From Planctomycetota bacterium (lineage in GTDB: Bacteria; Planctomycetota; UBA1135; UBA2386), in assembly GCA_020638695.1 (NCBI GenBank), contig JACKIB010000006.1, forward strand, positions 124,001-188,000: a stretch of DNA of 64,000 bases, read 5' to 3'. Within the stretch, counting starts at the first letter, position 1, and the number at the start of each line of letters is the position of its first letter. The notes under the pieces are model-generated. The model did not search any database and was not told where the DNA came from. It was given only the letters and a program-made list of their open reading frames with translations. Shown here in pieces: positions 23,884 to 32,463 of this stretch. Position numbers and translations under genes: made by a program.

Positions 23884-24738
23884 ATGCGGGCTGACGTCCC
23901 GGACGTGGCCGATGGCGGGTGGCAGGTTCCCGCGGCGGAGCTGCGGCAGCTCGGCGCGCGGCGCAATCGCTACTGCATCGCGGTGTTCGTGCTGAACGAG
24001 GGAGAACGGCTGCATCGCCAGCTCGCCAAGATGGTGCCGTACACCGAGGCGGTCGACGTGGTGGTGGCCGACGGCGGCAGCAGCGATGGAGCGATCGAGG
24101 ACGAGCGGTTGCGCGGGCACGGGGTGACGGCGGTGTTGGTCAAGCAGGGTCCGGGGCGGCTCGGCGCGCAGATGCGGATGGCGTTCGCCTACGCGCTGCG
24201 CAGCGGCTACCAGGGGGTGCTCACCATCGATGGCAACGACAAGGACGACCCCGCAGCGATTCCGAGCTTCGTCGACGCGCTCGACCGCGGCGTCGACCAC
24301 GTGCAGGGCTCGCGGTTCGTGCCCGGAGGCCGCGCGGTCCGCACCCCGTGGTCGCGGTGGCTCGGTATCCGCTGGATCCACGCGCCGCGGCTCAGCCGGG
24401 CCGCCGGCTTCCGCTACACGGACACCACCAACGGCTTCCGCGCCTACAGCCGCAGGTTCCTGCTCGACCCGCGGGTCGCGCCGTTCCGCGACGTGTTCTC
24501 CAGCTACGCGCTGCACTACTACCTGGCGGTGCGCGCCGGTGAATTGGGCTACCGGATCGCCGAGTTGCCGGTGACCCGTTCCTACCCGGCCAAGGGACCG
24601 ACCCCGACCAAGATCACCCCGCTGCGGGGCAACCTCGAGGTGTTGCGGACCCTGGCGGCGGTGTGCCGGCACGAGTTCGATCCGCCGGATGACGGGGGGA
24701 GCACCGTAGGCGCATCGGGGGTGCGCGCGGGGAGTTGA
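23884..24738 (+). CDS. Glycosyltransferase family 2 (soluble)
   Basis: 284 residues. The GT-A fold signs are AVFVLNEGERLHRQLAKM, VVVADGGSSDGAIEDE, a donor-site stretch LTIDGNDKDDPAAI and an acceptor-side TDTTNGFRAYSRRFLLD, as in dolichyl-phosphate-mannose-synthase-like GT2 enzymes without the membrane part. It follows the GtrB-like gene by 21 bases. Sequence and position suggest that it adds a second sugar in the same pathway. Confidence 0.83.
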   Translation: MRADVPDVADGGWQVPAAELRQLGARRNRYCIAVFVLNEGERLHRQLAKMVPYTEAVDVVVADGGSSDGAIEDERLRGHGVTAVLVKQGPGRLGAQMRMAFAYALRSGYQGVLTIDGNDKDDPAAIPSFVDALDRGVDHVQGSRFVPGGRAVRTPWSRWLGIRWIHAPRLSRAAGFRYTDTTNGFRAYSRRFLLDPRVAPFRDVFSSYALHYYLAVRAGELGYRIAELPVTRSYPAKGPTPTKITPLRGNLEVLRTLAAVCRHEFDPPDDGGSTVGASGVRAGS

Positions 24739-24788
24739 GGTGTTGCAGCCGTCGGTTGGTGAGGCACGCGGGTTAAGCTCGTGAGCGG

Positions 24789-25556
24789 ATGGCACGCGCG
24801 CTGATCGGGCACACTGGCTTCGTCGGGAGCAACTTGCTGCAACAGGCGGAGTTCGACGACGTGTTCCGCTCGGTGGACATCGAGGCGATCGCGGGGCGGG
24901 ACTACGACCTGGTGGTCTGTGCCGGTGCCCCGGGAACCAAGTGGCTGGCCAATCAGGACCCGGCGCAGGACCGGGCCAGCGTCGAACGGTTGGCCGCCGC
25001 ACTGCAGCGAGTCACCGCACGACACTTCGTGCTCATCTCGACGGTCGACGTCTTCGGGGCGCCGATCGGCGTCGACGAGACCGCGGAGGTCGACGACTCG
25101 GCGACCGCGTACGGCCGACACCGACGCTGGCTGGAGCAGGTTCTCGGCGCGCGGTTCACGGCGTGCACCGTGCTGCGCCTGCCCGGGTTGTTCGGACCCG
25201 GCTTGAAGAAGAACCTGATCTTCGACCTGTTGCACGGCGACCTCGGGGGCCGGGAGTGGCCGAACGCGGTGTTCCAACTGTACGACCTCGGTTGGCTGTG
25301 GCGTGACATCGAGCGGGCGCGTGCGGCGGGCATTCCACTGTTGCACTTGGCGACCGAGCCGACCGCGGTGCGCGAGATCGCCGAGCAGGGGTTCGGCGTC
25401 ACCCTGCCACGGATCGCCGCTGCGCCGGGTGCGCGGTACGACTTGCGGACCCGCTACGACGTCGAGCTCGGCGGTGCGGCCGGCTACCTCTACGGCAAGT
25501 CGCAGGTGCTCGACGCGCTGCGGCAGTTCCTGGCAGCCCAGGGGTGGCCGCGGTGA
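24789..25556 (+). CDS. NAD(P)-dependent sugar epimerase/dehydratase-like protein
   Basis: 255 residues. Short extended-SDR (RmlD/GalE-like) protein with the nucleotide-binding loop GHTGFVGSN at residues 7-15, LISTVDVFG (the catalytic-strand STxxVYG equivalent) and YGRHRRWLEQ, where the usual active-site Lys of YxxxK is Arg. VLRLPGLFGPGLKKNLIFDLL is the substrate-side segment typical of the family. The Lys-to-Arg change and the small size could mean altered chemistry. It lies in the sugar cassette and overlaps the next gene by four bases (GTGA). Confidence 0.78.
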   Translation: MARALIGHTGFVGSNLLQQAEFDDVFRSVDIEAIAGRDYDLVVCAGAPGTKWLANQDPAQDRASVERLAAALQRVTARHFVLISTVDVFGAPIGVDETAEVDDSATAYGRHRRWLEQVLGARFTACTVLRLPGLFGPGLKKNLIFDLLHGDLGGREWPNAVFQLYDLGWLWRDIERARAAGIPLLHLATEPTAVREIAEQGFGVTLPRIAAAPGARYDLRTRYDVELGGAAGYLYGKSQVLDALRQFLAAQGWPR

Positions 25557-26365
25557 AGTTCGCGGTATCCAACCTCGCTTGGCCGGTGGAGTGCGACGAT
25601 GCGGTGCGCGACCTGCTGGCGGCGCATGGCGTGGATGGAGTCGAGCTGGCACCCACCAAGGTCTTCGCCGTGCCGGCCGAGGCATCGGCAGCGCAGCTCA
25701 CCGCCTACCGGGACGCCTGGAAGGTGCGCGGGATCGAGATCGTGGCGATGCAGGCGCTGCTGTTCGGCCGGCCCGAGCTCACGGTGTTCGGGGCGCCGCA
25801 GGTGCGCGATGCGACGCTGCGGCACCTCGCCGCGATGGCGCGCATCGGCGGCCAGCTCGGCGCGCACACCTTGGTGTTCGGCTCGCCGCGCAACCGCTCG
25901 GTCGCCGGCTTGCCGCTCAGCGAGGTCGCGCCGCGCGCCATCGAGTTCTTCCGCGCTGCCGGGCAGGCGGCTGCACCGCACGGCGTGGCGTTGTGCATCG
26001 AGCCGGTGCCGCGCGCGTTCGGCGGTGACTTCGTGCTGTCGGCGCGCGAGGCCCTGGCCCTGGTGCGCGATGTGGACCACCCGGGGTTCGGCCTGCACCT
26101 CGATGCGGCGGCCCTGACCTCGGGCGACGAACCGCCGGCCGCGGCGGTGGAGCGGTGCGCGCCGGCCATCCGTCACTTCCACGCCAGCGAACCCGGGCTC
26201 GTGCTCTTGGGCGAGGGTGGGGTCGACCATCGGCAGCTCGGTCGCTGCCTGCGGGCGATCGGCTACCGCGGCACGGTCTCGGTGGAGATGCTGCACGACC
26301 CGGCGCGCGATCCGCTCGAAGGCCTGCGCCGCGCCCTCGGCGTGCTGCTCGACTGCTACGGCTGA
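25553..26365 (+). CDS. Sugar phosphate isomerase/epimerase (xylose isomerase-like TIM barrel)
   Basis: 270 residues. AP_endonuc_2/IolE-like barrel: FAVSNLAWP at the first strand, VDGVELAPTKVF, a metal-ligand Glu in LCIEPVPRAFGGDF, FGLHLDAAAL, and RHFHASEPGLVLLGEGGVDH with the His and Asp ligands near the end. GTG 25553 forms a GTGA overlap with the previous stop and starts right before the first conserved strand; GTG 25544 is also open. This is the last gene of the five-gene sugar cassette. The chemistry is probably isomerisation of a keto/aldo sugar or a related reaction; the substrate is unknown. Confidence 0.82.
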   Translation: MKFAVSNLAWPVECDDAVRDLLAAHGVDGVELAPTKVFAVPAEASAAQLTAYRDAWKVRGIEIVAMQALLFGRPELTVFGAPQVRDATLRHLAAMARIGGQLGAHTLVFGSPRNRSVAGLPLSEVAPRAIEFFRAAGQAAAPHGVALCIEPVPRAFGGDFVLSAREALALVRDVDHPGFGLHLDAAALTSGDEPPAAAVERCAPAIRHFHASEPGLVLLGEGGVDHRQLGRCLRAIGYRGTVSVEMLHDPARDPLEGLRRALGVLLDCYG

Positions 26366-26369
26366 TCGG

Positions 26370-27014
26370 CTACTTCTTGCGGCACAGCATCACCCCGTCG
26401 CGCACCGACAGCAGCACGTGCTCGACTCGACGGTCGGCGGCGACGGTGCGGTTGAACGCCACGATCCCGTGGTCGCTCGGTTGCTCGGGGTGCAGCACGG
26501 CACCGCTCCACAGCGTGTTGTCCGCCAGCACGATCCCACCGGGGCGCACCATCGGCAGCACCGCATTCCAATAGGCGACGTAGCTCTCCTTGTCCGCGTC
26601 CAGGAATGCCAGGTCGAACACCGCACCCTCGGCGCACAGCGAGGTGAGCGTGTCGAGCGCTGGGCCCAGGCGGAGTTCGATCTTCGGGCCCCAGGGACTC
26701 TCGGCGAAGTAGCGCTGCGCCACCGCGGTCGCCACCGGATCGATGTCGCAGGTGATCAGGTGGCCGTCGTCCGGCAGACCCGATGCCATCGACAGCGCCG
26801 AGTAGCCGCTGAACGTGCCGAGCTCCAGGACCCGGCGGGCGCCCGAGATCTGCACCATCAGCTTGAGGAACGCGCCCTCGACCCGGCCGACCTGCATCTG
26901 CGGCGAGGCGAGGTCGGCGTGGGTCTCCTCGCGCAACCGGACCATCAGCTCGGGCTCGGCGGTGGTGTGGTCGTGCACGTAGGCTTCGAGTGCGGCGGAC
27001 AGCAGCGATTCCAT
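26370..27014 (-). CDS. O-methyltransferase family 3 (CCoAOMT-like)
   Basis: 214 residues. Class I methyltransferase with VLELGTFSGYSALSMA (motif I), ITCDIDPVATAVAQRYF (motif II), FDLAFLDADKESYVAYW with the Asp of the metal-binding site, and GGIVLADNTLWSGAV, all typical of cation-dependent catechol-type O-methyltransferases. ATG 27014 matches the usual start of the family (ESLLSAALEAYVHDHT). It is convergent with the sugar cassette and has a 4-base gap, so transcription from either side reads into the other. The acceptor is not known. Confidence 0.88.
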   Translation of the reverse strand: MESLLSAALEAYVHDHTTAEPELMVRLREETHADLASPQMQVGRVEGAFLKLMVQISGARRVLELGTFSGYSALSMASGLPDDGHLITCDIDPVATAVAQRYFAESPWGPKIELRLGPALDTLTSLCAEGAVFDLAFLDADKESYVAYWNAVLPMVRPGGIVLADNTLWSGAVLHPEQPSDHGIVAFNRTVAADRRVEHVLLSVRDGVMLCRKK

Positions 27015-27177
27015 GCACCGACTGTAGCGAAGTGCCGCAGCGCAGCCGGGGGGTGAGCGCTGCGGCGTGGTGGATTTCGGCAGGTCGGGACCGGTCCGAG
27101 TCATGGAGGCTTCCCGCACGGTTCACACATCGGGCGATCCTCATGCCGATGCAGCGGAGTAACGCCGCCCGCTGCAC

Positions 27178-28794
27178 ATGACGACTACCTCGATCGACCC
27201 GCACCGCCCCGCGCGACCCGCCGGGGTGACCGTTGCAGCCGCCTGCCCCGATGATTTCGCGGAAGTGCTCGGGCACGACGCGTTGGAATTCGTCGCCGAA
27301 CTCCAACGGCGCTTCGGTCCCATTCGCGACAGCCTGCTCGCGGAGCGGCAGTCGGTGCAGGCTCGTCTCGACAGCGGTGGAAGGCTGGAGTTCCGCGATG
27401 ACACCGCGGCGGTCCGCGACGCGGACTGGACGGTGGGGCCGATCCCGCACGATCTGCGTGACCGCACCGTCGAGATCACCGGGCCGGTCGACCGCAAGAT
27501 GATCATCAACGCGCTCAACTCGGGCGCGAACGTGTTCATGGCGGACTTCGAGGACTCGAGTTCGCCGACGTTCGCCAACATGGTCGAGGGGCAGATCAAT
27601 CTGCGCGACGCGGTGCGGCGCGAGATCGAGTTCGTCCACCCGACCACCGGCAAGCAGTACCGGCTCGGGCCGAACCCGGCGACCTTGATGGTGCGGCCGC
27701 GCGGTTGGCACCTGGTCGACAAGCACGTGCTGGTCGACGGCAAGCCGGTGTCGGCGAGCCTGCTCGACTTCGGACTGTTCCTGTTCCACAACGCCGCCGA
27801 GCAGCTGGCGCGTGGCACCGGACCGTACTTCTACCTGCCGAAGCTCGAGAGCCACCGCGAGGCGCGGCTGTGGAACGAGGTGTTCCTGTTTGCCCAGCAG
27901 GCGCTCGGCTTGGCCCCGGGCACCATCAAGGCCACGGTGTTGATCGAGACCATCACCGCCGCGTTCGAGATGGACGAGATCCTGCACGAGTTGCGCCAAC
28001 ACTCGGTCGGGCTCAACTGCGGCCGCTGGGACTACATCTTCAGCTTCATCAAGCGATTCCGGAGCAACCCGGAGTTCGTGCTGCCGGACCGCGCCACCGT
28101 CGGCATGGACCGCCACTTCCTGCGCTCCTACAGCCAGCTGCTGATCCGCACGTGCCACCGCCGCGGTGCGCAGGCGATGGGTGGCATGGCGGCGCAGATC
28201 CCGATCAAGGACGACGCCGCGCGCAACGAAGCGGCGATGGCCAAGGTGCGGGCCGACAAGCAGCGCGAAGCCCGGGATGGCCACGATGGCACGTGGGTGG
28301 CGCACCCCGGTCTGGTCGAGATCGCGCGCGCCGAGTTCGACGCCGTGCGGCCGGCGGCGGAGCGCCTGCAGGTGCTGCGCGAGGACGTCGCGGTGACCGC
28401 CGACGACCTGCTGAGTGTGCCCGAGGGCAGCATCACCGAGGCCGGGCTGCGGCAGAACCTCGAAGTCGGGGTCCGCTATCTCGAGGCGTGGCTGCGCGGC
28501 AACGGCTGCGTGCCGATCCACGACTTGATGGAGGACGCGGCCACCGCGGAGATCTCGCGCACGCAGGTTTGGCAGTGGCTGCGCCACGGTGCGCGCCTCG
28601 ACGACGGCCGCACGCTCGACGCGGCGCTGTTTCGCAGGGTGCTGTACCAGGAGATGGATCGGATCCGCGCCGAACTCGGCGACGACCGATTCACCGCGGG
28701 GCGTTTCGAGCTGGCGCGCGAGTTGTTCGAACGCCTCATCGAGAGCCCGGAGCTCGCCGAGTTCCTGACCATCACCGCCTACCCGCACATCTGA
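27178..28794 (+). CDS. aceB: Malate synthase A
   Basis: 538 residues, the usual length of form A. It condenses glyoxylate with acetyl-CoA to malate, the second step of the glyoxylate bypass. Visible signatures are VFMADFEDSSSPTFANMVEGQ, the active-site Arg region MVRPRGWHLVDKH, VLIETITAAFEMDEILHELR, the Mg-binding GLNCGRWDYIFSFIK, and the C-terminal catalytic segment. It directly precedes aceA (60-base gap) and is likely co-transcribed, as in other glyoxylate operons. Confidence 0.96.
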   Translation: MTTTSIDPHRPARPAGVTVAAACPDDFAEVLGHDALEFVAELQRRFGPIRDSLLAERQSVQARLDSGGRLEFRDDTAAVRDADWTVGPIPHDLRDRTVEITGPVDRKMIINALNSGANVFMADFEDSSSPTFANMVEGQINLRDAVRREIEFVHPTTGKQYRLGPNPATLMVRPRGWHLVDKHVLVDGKPVSASLLDFGLFLFHNAAEQLARGTGPYFYLPKLESHREARLWNEVFLFAQQALGLAPGTIKATVLIETITAAFEMDEILHELRQHSVGLNCGRWDYIFSFIKRFRSNPEFVLPDRATVGMDRHFLRSYSQLLIRTCHRRGAQAMGGMAAQIPIKDDAARNEAAMAKVRADKQREARDGHDGTWVAHPGLVEIARAEFDAVRPAAERLQVLREDVAVTADDLLSVPEGSITEAGLRQNLEVGVRYLEAWLRGNGCVPIHDLMEDAATAEISRTQVWQWLRHGARLDDGRTLDAALFRRVLYQEMDRIRAELGDDRFTAGRFELARELFERLIESPELAEFLTITAYPHI

Positions 28795-28854
28795 CCACCG
28801 TCACCGCCGACGCGTGCTCCGACTCGTCTCGCACTTCACCACCGAACGTCTGAA

Positions 28855-30150
28855 ATGAACAAGCTTCCCAACGACACACGGCCGCCCGCCGTCACGTTTT
28901 CGGGCCCGCGCTGGACCGGCATCCGGCGCGACTACACCACCGAGCACGTCACCCAGCTGCAGGGCTCGGTGGCGATCCGTCACACCTTGGCCGAGCGCGG
29001 CGCCGAACGGCTGTGGCACTTGCTGCACCACGAGGACTTCGTGCCCGCGCTGGGGGCGCTCACCGGCAACCAGGCGATGCAGCAGGTCAAGGCCGGCCTC
29101 AAGGCGATCTACCTGTCCGGCTGGCAGGTCGCGGCGGACGCCAACCTGGCGGGGCACATGTACCCCGACCAGAGCCTGTATCCCGCCAACAGCGTTCCGG
29201 CGGTGGTGGCGAAGATCAACCGCACCCTACAGCGCGCCGACCAGATCGCGCACGCCGAGGGCGATGACTCGGTCGATTGGTTCGTGCCGATCGTCGCCGA
29301 CGCCGAGGCCGGGTTCGGCGGCCCGTTGAACGCGTTCGAGCTGATGCGCGCGATGATCGAAGCCGGTGCGGCCGGCGTGCACTACGAGGACCAGCTCGCC
29401 TCGGAGAAGAAGTGCGGCCACCTCGGCGGCAAGGTGTTGGTGCCCACGCAGGCATTCGTCCGGGTGCTCAACGCAGCGCGGCTGGCGGCCGACGTGTGCG
29501 GCGTGCCGACGGTGTTGGTGGCGCGCACCGACGCCGACGCGGCGGCGCTGCTGACCAGCGACATCGACGAACGCGACCACCCGTTCCTGACCGGCGAGCG
29601 CACTCCGGAGGGCTTCTTCTGCACCCGCCCCGGCATCGACCAGGCGATCGCCCGCGGCCTGAGCTACGCGCCGTACGCCGACGTCGTCTGGTGCGAGACG
29701 TCGAAGCCCGACCTGGCGCAGGCCAAGCGCTTCGCCGAGGCGATCCGCAGCGCGCACCCCAACAAGCTGCTGGCCTACAACTGCTCGCCGTCGTTCAACT
29801 GGAAGGCCAACCTCGACGACCAGACGATTGCGACCTTCCAGCGCGAGCTGGGCGCGATGGGCTACAAGTTCCAGTTCGTCACGCTGGCTGGCTTCCACGC
29901 CCTGAACCACAGCATGTTCGCGCTCGCCAACGACTACCGCGACCACGGCATGGCCGCCTACTCGGCGTTGCAGCAGCGCGAGTTCGCCGACGAGCGGCTC
30001 GGCTACACGGCGACGCGTCACCAGCGCGAGGTGGGTACCGGGTACTTCGATCTGGTGAGCCAGGCGGTGTCGGGGGGCAACTCGTCGACCACGGCGTTGG
30101 CCGGCTCGACCGAGACCGAGCAGTTCTACAAGTCGCCGCGGGCCGGATAG
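28855..30150 (+). CDS. aceA: Isocitrate lyase
   Basis: 431 residues. Cleaves isocitrate to succinate and glyoxylate. The flexible-loop signature KKCGHLGGKV contains the catalytic Cys187. VADAEAGFGGPLNAFEL and YNCSPSFNWK are further conserved blocks. ATG 28855 gives the standard N-terminus. Together with aceB it forms a complete glyoxylate shunt, which would allow growth on acetate or fatty acids. A LysR-type gene converges on it 61 bases downstream. Confidence 0.97.
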   Translation: MNKLPNDTRPPAVTFSGPRWTGIRRDYTTEHVTQLQGSVAIRHTLAERGAERLWHLLHHEDFVPALGALTGNQAMQQVKAGLKAIYLSGWQVAADANLAGHMYPDQSLYPANSVPAVVAKINRTLQRADQIAHAEGDDSVDWFVPIVADAEAGFGGPLNAFELMRAMIEAGAAGVHYEDQLASEKKCGHLGGKVLVPTQAFVRVLNAARLAADVCGVPTVLVARTDADAAALLTSDIDERDHPFLTGERTPEGFFCTRPGIDQAIARGLSYAPYADVVWCETSKPDLAQAKRFAEAIRSAHPNKLLAYNCSPSFNWKANLDDQTIATFQRELGAMGYKFQFVTLAGFHALNHSMFALANDYRDHGMAAYSALQQREFADERLGYTATRHQREVGTGYFDLVSQAVSGGNSSTTALAGSTETEQFYKSPRAG

Positions 30151-30211
30151 GTTCGAGCGGGGTCCTCGTGGCCGGCTGCCGTCGGCTCGCGAGGTGACGA
30201 CGCGGTGGGTG

Positions 30212-31147
30212 TCATTGCTCTCCTCCGCGCTGGCGCGAGTCGGCTCGCGACGACTCCGCCGCAACCCCCGTCACCTCCCGCCGCACCGCTGCCAGCACCA
30301 CGTCGGCGCGGCTCGGTGCACCCAGCGAGGGGCGCAGGGTGGCGAACAGGCGCGTCGGCGTGATGATGTCGATCGGCAAGCGGTGCAGGATGCCGCCGTG
30401 GAACGACTGCGCGACCACGTCGGGGAGCGTGGCGAGCAGCGAGCCCTGGGCGCACACCTCGCAGCCGAGCTGCATGTGCGATACGCGCACGGCGAGCTTG
30501 CGCGGTAGCTCGGGAGGCCAGCCGTCGTCGACGGTGACCGGGCCGGAGGTGGGGCCGACGAATTCGTGCTCGACCAGTTGCTCCCGGGTGATTCGGCGGC
30601 GGTTGCGCAGCGGGTGCCCGGGGCCGCAGTAGACGCCGCTGGTCGCCTGCCCGAGGTGCTCGGTGCGCAGGCGGCTGGCTTCCATCGCGACGCTGTGCAG
30701 CGCGAGGTCGATCTCGCCGCGGAGCAGCCGCTGCGGTGCGGTGTCGGGGTTCTCGGAGACGATGACCGGCCGGAGCTGGGGGTGATGGGTGCGCAGGTCG
30801 CGCAGGGCACGCACCAGGTAGACCGTGATCAACCCCGAGCTGAGGATCCGCACTTCGCCGCGCAATGCCGTGTCGCGCAGCTCGTGCACGCCCTCGTCGA
30901 CGCGGCGCATGGCGTCGCGCAGCGCCTCGAGCAGGCGCTGTCCGCCGTCGGTCAGCACGATGTTGCGGCCGGCCCGGCGGAACAGTTTGTGGCCGAGATG
31001 GCGCTCCAGCAGCTTGATGCTGCGCGACAGTGCGGGCGCGGTGACGTGGAGTTGGCGGGCGGCGGACGGTAGGTGCTGGGTCTCGGCCACCGCGCGGAAC
31101 GCCGGGAGCCAGTTCCAGAACTGGGAGAGGTCGCGGACCCGCTGCAT
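30212..31147 (-). CDS. LysR-family transcriptional regulator
   Basis: About 311 residues. The N-terminal winged helix-turn-helix FRAVAETQHLPSAARQLHVT, then APALSRSIKLLERHLG and LFRRAGRNIVLTDGG, is typical of LysR. A LysR_substrate-type effector domain follows with LSSGLITVYLV near its start and GEIDLALHS in the ligand cleft. I chose ATG 31147; ATG 31177 adds ten residues. The gene is convergent with aceBA. LysR regulators often control a divergent gene, and here the divergent gene is a spondin-like secreted protein, so regulation of aceBA is only a guess. Confidence 0.88.
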   Translation of the reverse strand: MQRVRDLSQFWNWLPAFRAVAETQHLPSAARQLHVTAPALSRSIKLLERHLGHKLFRRAGRNIVLTDGGQRLLEALRDAMRRVDEGVHELRDTALRGEVRILSSGLITVYLVRALRDLRTHHPQLRPVIVSENPDTAPQRLLRGEIDLALHSVAMEASRLRTEHLGQATSGVYCGPGHPLRNRRRITREQLVEHEFVGPTSGPVTVDDGWPPELPRKLAVRVSHMQLGCEVCAQGSLLATLPDVVAQSFHGGILHRLPIDIITPTRLFATLRPSLGAPSRADVVLAAVRREVTGVAAESSRADSRQRGGEQ

Positions 31148-31265
31148 CCGGCCATCGTGAACGAATCCTTCATGCATGGGGCAAGTAATTCGAACAAACT
31201 GAATAGTGACGAAGGCGTGGAATGGTCATCCCGGGCCGTGGCCCGCAGATTCCCCAGATCCACCC

Positions 31266-32330
31266 ATGAACCACACCTTCTCCTCCCTCCTGCTCTCGGC
31301 TGCCGCGCTGCTCGCCGGCAGCCTGCCGGCACAGAACGGCTCCGCCATCTACGAGGTCACCTTCACCTCGACGTGGAGTCAGGCCACCCACCCGGTCGAC
31401 TTCCCGTCGGGTGCACACTACTCACCGCTGATCGGCGCCACCCATGACGCGTCCACTGTGTTCTGGATGCCGGGTGGGCTCGCCACCGCGGGCATCGAGA
31501 CGATGGCCGAGACCGGTGGCACGGGGCCGCTCACCGCCGAGATCAACGCGGCGATCCAGAACGGCGGCGCCGAGCGGATCGTCAGTGGATCGGGCCTGAA
31601 TTCGCCGGGGTCGATCACCGTCCGCTTCACCGCGTTCCCGTCGCACCCCAAGCTGAGCATCGTGACGATGGTGGCGCCCAGTCCCGACTGGTTCGTCGGC
31701 CTGAACGGCGCGGACCTGCTAGACAAGAACGGCAGCTGGATCGAGTCCGCGTCGTTCCCCGCCACGGCGTGGGACGCCGGTACCGACAGCGGGGTGACCT
31801 ACACGTCGCCGAACTTGGACACCAACCCGAAGGAGAAGATTGCGGTCGTGTCGACCACCCAAGGGCCGTTCAAGGGCTACTCGACCACCCTCGGCACCTG
31901 GACGATCCGTCGCGTCGCGTCGACCATGGTCTACGGCTGTGGCGTCAACCCGAAGGGCAGCATGACCGTGAACGACGACGCGCCGCTGCTCAACCGCTCG
32001 GTCACCTTCTCGGTGACCGATCCGACTCGATCGATGCCGATGGGCGCGCAGGCGTTCCTGCTGGTTGCGTCGGACGCCGACCCGATGTTCCCGTGCGGCA
32101 CCAAGGTGCCGGGGCTCGGCATGGCCGGACCGAGTGGCGAAGTGCTGGTCGGCAGCATTCTCGGCGTGCTGCCGGGCGGCGCGTGGATGGGTGCTCCGGT
32201 GCCGTTCACGCTGTTCGTGCCGAACGACCCGGCGTTCGTCGGGGTGACCGCCTACCTGCAGGGCGGGTTGGCGAGCCCGCTGCGGCTCGGGCTCGCAGAT
32301 GCGGTCGCGGTGCGAATGGGGCGGCAGTAG
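31266..32330 (+). CDS. Secreted spondin-domain protein with planctomycete C-terminal module
   Basis: 354 residues. A signal peptide ends GSLPAQ. Residues about 30-215 form a Spondin_N domain: YEVTFTSTWSQATHPVDFP, PLIGATHDASTVFWMPGG and SPDWFVGLNGADLLD. These are the conserved blocks of the reeler/spondin fold, which in eukaryotic F-spondin binds divalent metal. The last 130 residues carry the C-terminal module shared with other secreted proteins here (YGCGVNPKGS, FPCGTKVPGLGM, VPNDPAFVGVTAYLQGG). Surface attachment or matrix binding is plausible. The gene is divergent from the LysR regulator and 118 bases from its start. Confidence 0.85.
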   Translation: MNHTFSSLLLSAAALLAGSLPAQNGSAIYEVTFTSTWSQATHPVDFPSGAHYSPLIGATHDASTVFWMPGGLATAGIETMAETGGTGPLTAEINAAIQNGGAERIVSGSGLNSPGSITVRFTAFPSHPKLSIVTMVAPSPDWFVGLNGADLLDKNGSWIESASFPATAWDAGTDSGVTYTSPNLDTNPKEKIAVVSTTQGPFKGYSTTLGTWTIRRVASTMVYGCGVNPKGSMTVNDDAPLLNRSVTFSVTDPTRSMPMGAQAFLLVASDADPMFPCGTKVPGLGMAGPSGEVLVGSILGVLPGGAWMGAPVPFTLFVPNDPAFVGVTAYLQGGLASPLRLGLADAVAVRMGRQ

Positions 32331-32463
32331 CTCCCACGATCCCATCGGCGTGCGCCGGATGTCGAGCACGTCGGTGTGGCTCTCACCCGCTCACGCTACC
32401 CGAGTGGCGTGCCGCGGGCGGAACGTCGTGGAAGCTCGGGTCGAGCGTTCCCACCCGGTCAGC

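Noticed and set aside
21520..25002. 1160-codon open frame on the minus strand
   Set aside because: Covers the opposite strand of five clear genes (FAD oxidoreductase, two GT2, epimerase). No recognisable protein motif.
26356..28788. 810-codon open frame on the minus strand over malate synthase
   Set aside because: Antisense to aceB, no motif; part of it overlaps the real O-methyltransferase in another frame.
32331..32463. Gap between the spondin and mutase-like genes as an RNA gene or terminator
   Set aside because: No stable long hairpin with a T-run and no conserved RNA motif seen; both genes simply converge there.
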